From positions 1 to 27,600 of the forward strand of contig JAAUSP010000023.1 in assembly GCA_012032575.1 (NCBI GenBank): DNA of 27,600 nucleotides, read 5' to 3'. A program made the position numbers and the translations under genes. Every line of letters begins with the position of its first letter. Position 1 is the stretch's first letter. This document shows positions 7,405-15,527 of the stretch, one piece after another. The notes beneath the pieces were generated by a model. The model had not been told where the DNA came from. It was given only the letters and a program-made list of their open reading frames with translations, and did no database searches. The stretch is from Anaerolineales bacterium (GTDB taxonomy: Bacteria > Chloroflexota > Anaerolineae > 4572-78 > J111).

Positions 7405-8113
7405 GCGAGACAAGCTGATTGCCGAACTGGATGCTTTTGCTCATACGGTGGCGCACGACCTTCGCTCACCGATTGGTATTGTGACCAGCTATACCGAACT
7501 GCTTCAAAGAGAATGGCACACCTTGTCGGTGGAGGAAATCAGGGAGTTGTTGGCTATCATCAGGCGAGTTGGGCGCAAATCGCTGACCATCGTTGAGGAG
7601 TTATTACTGTTGGCCAGTGTCCGTAAGGGGCAGGTCAAAATGACCGCCTTGGATATGCCCCGGATTGTGGCCGAAGTCCAGCAACGGCTGGGGCCGATGA
7701 TTGAGGAGTATCAAGCCATTGTGGAATTGCCAAACGACTGGCCGCTGGCCTTTGGGTATGGCCCCTGGATTGAGGAAATTTGGACCAACTATCTTAGTAA
7801 TGCCATTAAGTATGGCGGTCAACCACCTCACATCAAATTGGGCGCAATCAAACAAGGGGAAAATATGATCCGCTTCTGGGTTCAGGATAACGGCAACGGG
7901 TTGTCGCTGTCAGAACAGGCCCAGTTGTTCATCCCATTTACTCGACTTAATCAGGTATGTGTTGAAGGATACGGCCTGGGATTGTCTATTGTCCAGCGCA
8001 TTGTGGATAAACTCGGCGGGGAGGTGGGGGTAGAAAGCCAGGCCGTAATGGGGCAAGGCTCCGTCTTTTGGTTTACCCTGCCGGCTAATAATCAAGGCGT
8101 ATCGCCGGGATAA
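7362..8113 (+). CDS. Sensor histidine kinase, catalytic part after frameshift
   Basis: This is the continuation of the GAF kinase that starts at 6715. It contains the HisKA dimerisation and phosphoacceptor helix (FAHTVAHDLRSPIGIVTSYTE, His in AHDLRSP). The HATPase ATP-binding boxes follow: N box NYLSNAIKYGG, G1 VQDNGNGL, and G2 GYGLGLSIVQRIVDKLGGEVGVES. These are all the motifs needed for autophosphorylation. The frame entering this part reads SRANAQLNEQLVERDKL, which fits directly after ERTL of the upstream frame, so the two pieces are one gene. Its last 22 bases overlap the 3' end of the receiver gene on the other strand, which is a likely phosphotransfer partner. Confidence 0.87.
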
Positions 8114-8460
8114 TGCGATTTGACTATTTTTAGCAGCTCGACCAGAGAGGTTGGCTTGGTCAAAAAATTGTCGAATCCGGCGGCCAAAAGTTGCATGCGA
8201 TCACTCGGCACAATGGAACCGGTGAAGGCGATCACTGGTATCTGGCTCAGGTTTGGATCTGCTTTGATCTGTTTGATTACGTCCCACCCGCTCATGCCGG
8301 GCATATCAAGGTCCAGCAGCACCAGGCTTGGCTTTAGTTGGCTGATCAGTTCCAGCCCGCTTGGCCCATCTTCTGCCTGAATAACCTGGTAGCCGTAGAC
8401 GCCTAATAATTTGTTCACCAGTTCGCGTATTTCGGGGCTGTCATCAATGTGTAAAATCAT
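8092..8460 (-). CDS. Single-domain response regulator (CheY-like receiver)
   Basis: This 122-residue protein is a receiver domain with no output domain. The acidic pocket is Asp6-Asp7, the phosphoacceptor is Asp50 (LVLLDLDMPGMSGWD), the switch residue is Thr80 (IAFTGS), and the conserved lysine is Lys102 (LTKPTS). It probably receives phosphate from the adjacent GAF histidine kinase and signals by protein-protein contact. The two genes are convergent and overlap by 22 bases at their 3' ends, so they are not one operon. The ribosome-binding site is weak. Confidence 0.93.
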   Translation of the reverse strand: MILHIDDSPEIRELVNKLLGVYGYQVIQAEDGPSGLELISQLKPSLVLLDLDMPGMSGWDVIKQIKADPNLSQIPVIAFTGSIVPSDRMQLLAAGFDNFLTKPTSLVELLKIVKSHYPGDTP

Positions 8461-8622
8461 TTGTTATCTCATCACTTTCTTGCTAATAGATGGCCTGTTT
8501 AACGTAGGGTGTAAATTGGTTACAGATATTGATCATAGTATATGAAACATTTGGCTGCTTGTCTGTATCTCCAACTACTAATATCTGTGTTCTAATTCAC
8601 ATTCTGAGGAGTAAAAGTTACA

Positions 8623-9354
8623 ATGCGTTCTTCTTTACCCAGTCAAATCCCCCATTTTCTCAGACAGATCCCCCTTTTTTCGGCGCTCAGCCAGAAAGAC
8701 TTTGCTACCCTGCTCGCTGATTTTCGCCTGCGCGAGTATCGGCCAAACGAGATCATTTTTCATCAAAGTGATAATAGTGATGAGCTGTATATTGTGGTTC
8801 AGGGTAAAATTCGTGTTTTCAGGATTAGTCCGGCCGGCTGCGAAACCTCTATTCAAATTTTCTCCACGTCTGATATTGTGGGTGAATTTGCCGCTATTGA
8901 TAACCAACCGCGCTCGGCTACGGCCAAGACTATTGGCTATTGCCAACTATTGGAGATGCGGGGGGATAAATTTATGCAGTATATGCGCACGATGCCCGAC
9001 CTGGCGGTAGAAATGACCCGTCTGGTCATCAGTAAGGTGCGCTGGACGGCTACCTACGCGGAAACCATTGCTCAATTTAATGCCGCCGGACGGCTGCTGC
9101 ATATTTTGCTCCTTTACAATGAGCAGTTTGGGCAGGAAATTGAGCCGGGCAAACGATATATTATTGATTTGGCTATGAACCAGGCTGATCTGGCATCGCT
9201 CATCGGCGCCCGCCGAGAATGGGTTAACCGCCTTTTGCAAGATTGGCACAAACGGGGGCTGGTCAGCTTTGAGAGTGGCCGGATCACCATTTTAGACTTG
9301 CCGCGGGCTGTCGAAGAACGTGACAGCCGTATCGAGGCTTACCATGCTCGCTGA
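8623..9354 (+). CDS. Crp/Fnr-family transcriptional regulator, probably cAMP-responsive
   Basis: This 243-residue protein has an N-terminal cyclic-nucleotide-binding beta-roll (about residues 14-130), a dimerisation helix, and a C-terminal Crp-type winged helix (about 180-225). The phosphate-binding cassette keeps Gly87-Glu88 and Arg97-Ser98 (VGEFAAIDNQPRSAT), the pattern of cAMP binders. The recognition helix ARREWVNRLLQ has Arg198, Glu199 and Arg203 at the spacing of E. coli CRP Arg180/Glu181/Arg185, which read GTGA. No Fe-S cysteine cluster of the FNR type is visible. AGGAG lies 12 bases before the ATG. Candidate target sites occur upstream of hemA and of the C45 gene, and a class III cyclase is encoded about 3.4 kb away. 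cAMP as the ligand is inferred. Confidence 0.92.
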   Translation: MRSSLPSQIPHFLRQIPLFSALSQKDFATLLADFRLREYRPNEIIFHQSDNSDELYIVVQGKIRVFRISPAGCETSIQIFSTSDIVGEFAAIDNQPRSATAKTIGYCQLLEMRGDKFMQYMRTMPDLAVEMTRLVISKVRWTATYAETIAQFNAAGRLLHILLLYNEQFGQEIEPGKRYIIDLAMNQADLASLIGARREWVNRLLQDWHKRGLVSFESGRITILDLPRAVEERDSRIEAYHAR

Positions 9355-9577
9355 GATACAGTGAGAGAGTGCTTTAAATCACATCTGCATGTGCAGTGGG
9401 GCATAGACAAAACCAATTAAACCGGCTAAACTGGCAGATGGCATCGGACATTATGGTTTTATAAGTTTAATTCAAGCCCAAAGCTATACCGCTTAAGCCA
9501 TTAACAACTAAATCAGCCTGTTCACTCGAAAAGACCTGTCTCAACTACCAATTTCCAGCCAACCAAGGATGGCGACC

Positions 9578-12478
9578 ATGAACACCAAACCCAAACTCCT
9601 TCAACTTTTTCTCGGTCTCATTTTATCGTCAGGATTCGCTACCTTTCTGGTGAGTTCTGTCCCAGCTACACCTCTAGCCTATGTGGAGCCGGGTCTCCGG
9701 ACGCGCCAAAGTGAAACCCTTTCGGTCATCGTCACTGCTGCTGACTCCCAACTGGCAGCTCAGACGGTCGAACGCCTCGGCGGGCAGGTCAACAGCGACC
9801 TGTGGCTGATTGACGCCGTGGCCGCTACTATTCCCACCGACCAACTCAATACCCTGGCTGCTGACCCGGCCATCGTCTCTATTGTGGCCGATAAAGAGGT
9901 TAAATCCGCCCAAAGCCCGGATGGCTGGGTAACTGACTTCCGCTTTCCTGTACCTTTTGACAACCGGCCCGATGCCCAGGAACTTGCTGGGCCGTATTGG
10001 AAACTGGCCAACCCGGTGGCCATTGATGTCGGTGCCGATGTATTACACTGGGATTACGGTATCACCGGTAAGGGTATTACGGCAGCCGTGGTAGACAGCG
10101 GCATTACTTTTGACGGTAAAACCCGGACTGCCCTTGGGCTAAAGCTGGACAAATTGTTTCTGGGGCAGGCCGATTTTGTGGGCGGCGGTATGTGTGCCGG
10201 TAAAGGTAAGCAAGAGACTGGCCACTGTTTTACCAAAAAAGGTGAAGACAGCCGTGACGGCTACGGCCACGGTTCCCACGTGGCCGGCCTTATTTGGAAT
10301 AACTTTATTGATGTGAATACCAGTGTGTCTGCCGGGATTGCGCCCGAGGCCAACATTTTAAGTGTGCGGGTGTTGGATAAAAATGGCATCGGCACCTACA
10401 CCGATGTGATCGAAGGGATTCAATACGTTGTTTCCAAAAAAAATACCTATGGTATACGTATTCTAAACCTTAGTATAAGCGCTTACGCCACCACCCCATA
10501 CTTTGTTGATCCCCTGAATCGGGCCGCCGAGCAAGCTTGGGCTAATGGTATTGTCGTGTTAGCCGCGGCTGGTAACACCGGACCAAAGGCCGAAAGCATT
10601 ACCGTTCCCGGCAATGACCCCTATGTAATCACAGTCGGGGCCATTAATAACCAGCGCACTCCGGGCTACTGGGCCGACGACATCATCCCGGCCTGGTCGG
10701 CCACCGGTCCCACCCTGGACGGCTTTACCAAGCCTGATGTTTTAGCTCCCGGTACCTATCTGGTTTCTTTTATGTACCGGGACCTTCAAAATATGGCTAA
10801 CTCGGATACTTTGGTCCAGCAGCACCCCGATAATGTCATCGCCAGCAGCTTGTTCCGCATGAGCGGCACCAGCCAGGCTACCGCCGTGACCTCCGGCGTG
10901 GTGGCCTTGATGCTGCAAGCCAATCCCGGCTTAACCCCCGACCAGGTCAAATACCGGCTGCTGGACTCCTCCCTGGCCGCTTTTTCCAGTGATGATGACC
11001 TGGTTTACAATGCGCTGCAACAGGGCATGGGCCGGGTTTGGGCTCCCGGCGCGGTAATGGGCAGCTTCCCGGTTAACAGCCAGGCTAACCAGGGAATGAA
11101 CGTCAACACCGACTTGGCTCACGGTACGGGCTGGGTGGATAGCAACGGCGATGGTTGGGTGCAACAGGCTGAACTTGACCCCACTGAAATGGCCTATCAT
11201 TACAACGGCCGGATTGACCGTTTAACCAGCGACGACGGCCAGGCTTACCTCTATTATCTTAGCGGGGGAGTTGACCCGCTAACGATGGCCGACGAATTTT
11301 ACGCCATTGCTTACAACGGCAGCAGCGGCAGCCAGAGCTGGGCCGGTAGCTGGATTGAGAGCGGTGATAATGGTAACCCGGCCAGCGGCAATATCCGGGT
11401 GTTGAGCAGCAGCCGCTGTGCCAGCGGATACTGCGTCGAATTTCTCGGTCAGAGCAATGACTGGATCACGCGCGCGGCTAATTTGGCAGGCGCTACCCAG
11501 GCGACCCTGACCTATCAGTGGGGTATCTATCAGCGAGAAGATGCCGTCTTGCGGGTCCAGGTCCGCCCACAAGGCAGCACAAATTGGACAACCATCAAAA
11601 CCCATACCCAGTATAGCGGTTCAGGCCAGGAAACCATTGATATCACAAGTTTTGTCTCTCCGGCTACAGAAATTCGCTTTGGTATCCAGACCTCTTACTA
11701 CAGCGGGACTCGCTTTAGCATCGACTCGGTCAGGGTTGATTACAGCGACTCGGATACAAACACTTACACGGCTCATGTGGATCAGGATAGCTGGCTAAAA
11801 CAAGCCGGCCCGGGTGAAAATAATGGTACCGTGTCAGAATTGCTCACCAACAACAAATCAGGAGACGCTACCCGCCTGGTCTCGCGTTTCAACCTCGCTA
11901 ATATCCCGCCTGGCTCCACTATTGTTTCGGCCAAAGCTTATTTCTGGGTGTCACAAGCCAGCAGCGCCGCTGTCAATGTTCACCGGATTACAGATGCCTG
12001 GACCGAAAGTGGCGTTACCTGGAGCAATACCCATACCGATTTCGACCCTGTTGCCGACGCTACTTTTACTCCGGGCACGAATGACCAATATGTGCAAGTT
12101 GATCTCAAAAACCTGGTTCAGGAGTGGGTTAACGGCGCGCCAAATTACGGCCTCATGTTTAATGGGACGGCCAATGATAGTGAATCCAAGTATTATGGTA
12201 AAGATCAGGGCGGCAGTAGCCAGGACCCTTACCTGGAGATTGTCGCTGTGGAACCAGTAGTGCTGGGGGCAGCCTGGAGCAATACGATGGAATGGCTTGA
12301 CCAAACTACTCTGGCCAGCGCCAACCTCACCTGGGTGCAGGGCCAGATGTCGTATAACAACGGCCTCGCCTGGAGCGGCGGCGAAGTCGTGGGGGAGCGG
12401 TCGCACGCGGGGCGGAACTTACTCCTGGAGCGGTGGCAACTCCTGGGGCAGTGGCCGTACGCGGGGTGGAACTTATAG
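9578..12478 (+). CDS. Secreted subtilisin-like serine protease (S8) with DNRLRE domain, main part
   Basis: This is a secreted subtilase. The signal peptide (LLQLFLGLILSSGFATFLVSS) is followed by an I9-type inhibitory propeptide (about residues 47-110). The S8 catalytic domain (about 150-470) has Asp173 (VVDSGIT), His231 (GYGHGSHVAGLI), oxyanion Asn333 (AAAGNTGP) and Ser432 (MSGTSQATA). A beta-sandwich region (about 570-720) precedes a DNRLRE-type adhesion/carbohydrate-associated domain (about 730-885). The ATG at 9578 is preferred over the one at 9569, because AAGGA lies 8 bases upstream of 9578. Near 12384 the frame is lost in the first unit of a Gly/Trp repeat, and this reading ends prematurely at 12478. 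The intact protein would be 1043 residues and end at 12710. Confidence 0.9.
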   Translation: MNTKPKLLQLFLGLILSSGFATFLVSSVPATPLAYVEPGLRTRQSETLSVIVTAADSQLAAQTVERLGGQVNSDLWLIDAVAATIPTDQLNTLAADPAIVSIVADKEVKSAQSPDGWVTDFRFPVPFDNRPDAQELAGPYWKLANPVAIDVGADVLHWDYGITGKGITAAVVDSGITFDGKTRTALGLKLDKLFLGQADFVGGGMCAGKGKQETGHCFTKKGEDSRDGYGHGSHVAGLIWNNFIDVNTSVSAGIAPEANILSVRVLDKNGIGTYTDVIEGIQYVVSKKNTYGIRILNLSISAYATTPYFVDPLNRAAEQAWANGIVVLAAAGNTGPKAESITVPGNDPYVITVGAINNQRTPGYWADDIIPAWSATGPTLDGFTKPDVLAPGTYLVSFMYRDLQNMANSDTLVQQHPDNVIASSLFRMSGTSQATAVTSGVVALMLQANPGLTPDQVKYRLLDSSLAAFSSDDDLVYNALQQGMGRVWAPGAVMGSFPVNSQANQGMNVNTDLAHGTGWVDSNGDGWVQQAELDPTEMAYHYNGRIDRLTSDDGQAYLYYLSGGVDPLTMADEFYAIAYNGSSGSQSWAGSWIESGDNGNPASGNIRVLSSSRCASGYCVEFLGQSNDWITRAANLAGATQATLTYQWGIYQREDAVLRVQVRPQGSTNWTTIKTHTQYSGSGQETIDITSFVSPATEIRFGIQTSYYSGTRFSIDSVRVDYSDSDTNTYTAHVDQDSWLKQAGPGENNGTVSELLTNNKSGDATRLVSRFNLANIPPGSTIVSAKAYFWVSQASSAAVNVHRITDAWTESGVTWSNTHTDFDPVADATFTPGTNDQYVQVDLKNLVQEWVNGAPNYGLMFNGTANDSESKYYGKDQGGSSQDPYLEIVAVEPVVLGAAWSNTMEWLDQTTLASANLTWVQGQMSYNNGLAWSGGEVVGERSHAGRNLLLERWQLLGQWPYAGWNL

Positions 12479-12572
12479 CTGGGGCGGTGGCGACTCGTGG
12501 GGCAGTGGTCGCACTCGGGGCGGTAACTTTTCCTGGGCCGGCGGCAATTCCTGGGCCGGCAGTTTCTCTGGC
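12374..12572 (+). repeat. 54-bp tandem repeat (18-residue Gly/Trp unit), about 3.7 copies
   Basis: Units run 12374-12428 (55 bp), 12429-12482 (54 bp), 12483-12536 (54 bp) and a partial unit 12537-12572. Each full unit encodes (S/G)GG(N/D)SWGSGRTRGG(T/N)(Y/F)SW. The first unit carries one extra base, which pinpoints the frameshift. Confidence 0.9.
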
Positions 12573-12710
12573 GGTGGCGGCATTGGCCTGATGAGTTTAT
12601 CTGGAGAGGGGCCTCGCCTGGCCAGCCCCATTTGGGTGGAAGACAATGCCGGCTCCACTCGTCAATCAACCGGTCCAACTACGCTCTATTTGCCTATAGT
12701 GACCAAATAG
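12384..12710 (+). CDS. C-terminal Gly/Trp repeat and tail of the subtilase (after frameshift)
   Basis: Read in the frame that ends at 12710, this encodes the missing C-terminus of the preceding protease. It has repeats of the form SGGNSWGSGRTRGGTYSW, a partial repeat (AGGNSWAGSFSG), a linker, and the terminal sequence TTLYLPIVTK. Removing one base from the first repeat unit gives a single 1044-codon gene from 9578. Secreted Chloroflexota proteins often end in a YLP(L/I)-type hydrophobic and basic tail, which may be a sorting or anchoring signal; this is recalled knowledge, not proven here. Confidence 0.8.
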   Translation, partial: KSWGSGRTRGGTYSWSGGNSWGSGRTRGGTYSWGGGDSWGSGRTRGGNFSWAGGNSWAGSFSGGGGIGLMSLSGEGPRLASPIWVEDNAGSTRQSTGPTTLYLPIVTK

Positions 12711-12761
12711 AAAGGACATACAGTTAATAGAGTGGTTCAATCAAAGTGAAGGGAACTTTAT

Positions 12762-15527
12762 TCACTGGTTTGACAGGGTACAGGCAGTCACAATCTCTCG
12801 ATTGATGACCACGCACTCCAGAAATGATTGGCGCAGCGCCGGGTCGGTGATCATGCCGGCCCGGCTGATGACCAGGGCATAAGCGGCTTGTAAGGCCGAT
12901 TGCGCCGCCATACTCTCTCCAACCGCTGCCAGAACTTGATAGCAATAAAAATAATCACGGGTCGAAAACTCTGGCCCCTCGCCGTTACACTCAGTTAGGA
13001 TGGCCAGGGTTTGCCGGGCATACTCGACTGCCCTGACCTGGTCGCCGGCGAGGAGATACGCTTTGGCTAACACGGCCAAGTCATCAGGAGTATTAAGGCG
13101 CAGGGCCAATTTCTGGCGCAGGGCCAAAGCTTGTTCAGCCTGTGCTATCGCTTGTCGGGATTGGCCGGCCTGTAAGCTGACCGTGCTGAGGTAGCTGAGG
13201 TAAAAGGACATCTCGTATTCATTCTGTTCAGCCTCATACAATTTCAGGCGGCGGCTAAATAGCTGTTCCGCGGCCGCCAGGTCACCCCGGTCACGCAGGA
13301 CCAAGCCCAGATTCGACTCCAGATAATTCTGGCCGGCTTCGTCACCAATCTGCCGGGCAACTTCTAAGCCCTGATGGAGCGACGTTTGCGCCGTAGTTAA
13401 CTCCCCTAATTCCTGATACAGCACCCCCAGTAGAATCCAGACATTAATTTCCTGCCAGCGATGACCGGTGGCCTGTATAATTGCCAGGGCAGTTATACAA
13501 TACTCTTGGGCCTGACTGTAATCACCCATTTCACGGGTAACATCGGCCAGGTTAGTCAGACTGGTGCCTTCGCCGGTGCGGTCGCCAATGGCCTGCCGGA
13601 TTGCCAGGGCTTGCTGTAGATAGCGGTGAGAGGCGGCAAACTGGCGCTGGTAACGGGCCAATACCCCCAGAAAATTCAACGCCTCAGCTTCGCGCTGGCG
13701 GTCGCCGCTTTGCTGGCTCAACTTCAGAGCTTGTATGTGGCTATCTCTGGCCTGGTCAAAATTACCCTGCTCCCGATAGACAAAGCCCAAACCGTTGAGG
13801 GCTTCGGCTAACCCCAGCCGTTGTGCTTCTTCCGGGTGAGTTTCCTGATCCCGGAATAGCGTGAGAACATTCTGGTAGCGGATTATCGCTGTTTGGTAGT
13901 CTCCCTGCCGGCTGGCAATTAAACCCAATTGGGTCAAACAGCGGGCTTCACCCAGCCGGTCGCTCGCCTGGTGATAGACCAGAAGGGCCTGCTCGACGGC
14001 TGTCTGTGCCAGCGAATATTCGCCGATGGCCTCACGGTATTGACCCCACAAGAAGGCCACATGGACCGGGGGGACGGCTGGGAGGGTCGCCAATTTTTGC
14101 AGCCTGGCCTGCTCCTCCTCGCGCCGCCCCTGAATATGCAGAATTTCAACCTGACTTTTGTACCATTCCCAGCGCTCTTCCAGGGCCAAAGCCTGGTGGT
14201 AATAGTTCAAAGCAGTTTCATTGACATATTCCCGCTGCGCCTTGTTGGCCGCCTTTTCCAGGTAGACCAGAGCCTTGGCCTTGAAGCCGCTCTGACGATA
14301 ATGATACGCCAATCTTTCCACGGCTTCCGGTTGCAACTGTTCCAGGGCCTGACCGACGGCCAGGTGTAATTCACGCTGCTGGTGATCCAGCAAGGTTTGG
14401 TAAACTACTTCCTGGGTAATATTATGCTTGAATAAGTAGCTTAGTTGAGGCTGGGGAATTTCCAGGCGGACAAAATCCCGCCCTTCTACCCCTTGTATTT
14501 GGGTCAGGAGGGTGGCTTGATCGGTCTGATGGGGGTGAGCCAGGCTTAGAACCTCAAATTCAAACACGCGGCCGATTACGCTGGCTACTTTCAAGGTCAA
14601 TTTATGCAGCTCTGGCAGGCGGTCCAGGCGTGATAAGACCAGGCCGTGAATTGAGTCAGGTATACCCAAATCTAGGGCCGATAGATTGGCTTCGGGGGCC
14701 AACACCCATTGCTCGTTTTTTTTGATTAGCGCGTTGGTTTGCTGGAGCGCTTGCAACATGGTCTCCGATAAATTCCACCGACCATCAGGCTGGCGGTATA
14801 GCTTGCCGGATTCGAGCAGTACATCTACCAATTCTTCCGTATAAAAAGGATTTCCCTGGGCATAGAGTTGGATAAGCGATGCAGCTAAAGGAGCAGCCGG
14901 CCCCTGGAGGCGATGAGCTACCAGGGCTGCAACCCCGGCGGGCGATAACTCATTGAGATTCAATAGATCGTGCTGGGGTATCTGGTCTAATCCGGCGAAG
15001 AAGGGTTTGGTCTGTTCACCCGGTGAGGCAGGACGGTGGACCAGCGCCAGTAAAACCCGGGGAGTGCCGGCAATCACCCGGCTCAGGGCCAGAATCAATT
15101 TCCACGAGGCTTCATCCAGCCAGTGGGCATCCTCAATCAGCAGGAGCAGGGGCCGATCTTTGGCCCACTTTTGGATCATTTCGATAGCCAGACTTAAAAG
15201 CGCTTCCTGGCGCAGTTGGGGCTCAAAAGCAGCCGTAGTGGGGTTATCGGGAATGGGTAAGGTAAGCAAATCACTCAATAGGGGCAGACGAAGCAGCCAG
15301 TCCGGGTTCAAAGCTTGAACGGTTGTTTCGATATGAGCGGCAGCTTCGATTTGATTGTCGGCTATCTCGTCGGACAGTTTGAACAAGGCTCTGAATATTT
15401 GCCGCCAGGGATGATAGACCGTATTCTGGCTGGTGCTTTGGCAGTAGCCCAGGCCCACCCGGAACCCCAGGCCAAGGGCGCGTTCGACAAATACAGCCGA
15501 GAGGTGACTTTTCCCACGCCACGACAC
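12762..15527 (-). CDS. Cyclase-linked AAA/TPR protein, C-terminal part after frameshift
   Basis: This is the distal two-thirds of the cyclase gene that starts at 16957. Sensible sequence begins with KSHLSAVFVERALGLGF, the end of Walker A. Further on are Walker B (PLLLLIEDAHWLDEASW), a sensor-like segment (TPRVLLALVHRPA), and the helical parts typical of MalT/ADCY10-type STAND ATPases. A long array of tetratricopeptide repeats then covers roughly its last 500 residues (for example GDYQTAIIRYQNVLTLFRDQ and GNFDQARDSHIQALKLSQQ). TPR arrays bind partner proteins or ligands. Corrected by one base, the whole protein is 1398 residues. It converges on the subtilase gene with only 51 bases between the stops. 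Confidence 0.88.
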   Translation of the reverse strand: MSWRGKSHLSAVFVERALGLGFRVGLGYCQSTSQNTVYHPWRQIFRALFKLSDEIADNQIEAAAHIETTVQALNPDWLLRLPLLSDLLTLPIPDNPTTAAFEPQLRQEALLSLAIEMIQKWAKDRPLLLLIEDAHWLDEASWKLILALSRVIAGTPRVLLALVHRPASPGEQTKPFFAGLDQIPQHDLLNLNELSPAGVAALVAHRLQGPAAPLAASLIQLYAQGNPFYTEELVDVLLESGKLYRQPDGRWNLSETMLQALQQTNALIKKNEQWVLAPEANLSALDLGIPDSIHGLVLSRLDRLPELHKLTLKVASVIGRVFEFEVLSLAHPHQTDQATLLTQIQGVEGRDFVRLEIPQPQLSYLFKHNITQEVVYQTLLDHQQRELHLAVGQALEQLQPEAVERLAYHYRQSGFKAKALVYLEKAANKAQREYVNETALNYYHQALALEERWEWYKSQVEILHIQGRREEEQARLQKLATLPAVPPVHVAFLWGQYREAIGEYSLAQTAVEQALLVYHQASDRLGEARCLTQLGLIASRQGDYQTAIIRYQNVLTLFRDQETHPEEAQRLGLAEALNGLGFVYREQGNFDQARDSHIQALKLSQQSGDRQREAEALNFLGVLARYQRQFAASHRYLQQALAIRQAIGDRTGEGTSLTNLADVTREMGDYSQAQEYCITALAIIQATGHRWQEINVWILLGVLYQELGELTTAQTSLHQGLEVARQIGDEAGQNYLESNLGLVLRDRGDLAAAEQLFSRRLKLYEAEQNEYEMSFYLSYLSTVSLQAGQSRQAIAQAEQALALRQKLALRLNTPDDLAVLAKAYLLAGDQVRAVEYARQTLAILTECNGEGPEFSTRDYFYCYQVLAAVGESMAAQSALQAAYALVISRAGMITDPALRQSFLECVVINREIVTACTLSNQ

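Noticed and set aside
6538..7413. Long open frame on the minus strand opposite the GAF kinase
   Set aside because: It is the mirror of a clear GAF domain on the plus strand, lacks a ribosome site, and reads as no known family.
9387..9402. CTGCATGTGCAG palindrome before the protease gene as a CRP-type operator
   Set aside because: It does not fit GTGA-N6-TCAC and lies far from any recognisable promoter; a short palindrome is expected by chance.
12374..12572. Possible CRISPR-like array
   Set aside because: The direct repeats have no unique spacers, are contiguous, and translate in one frame as a protein repeat of the protease.
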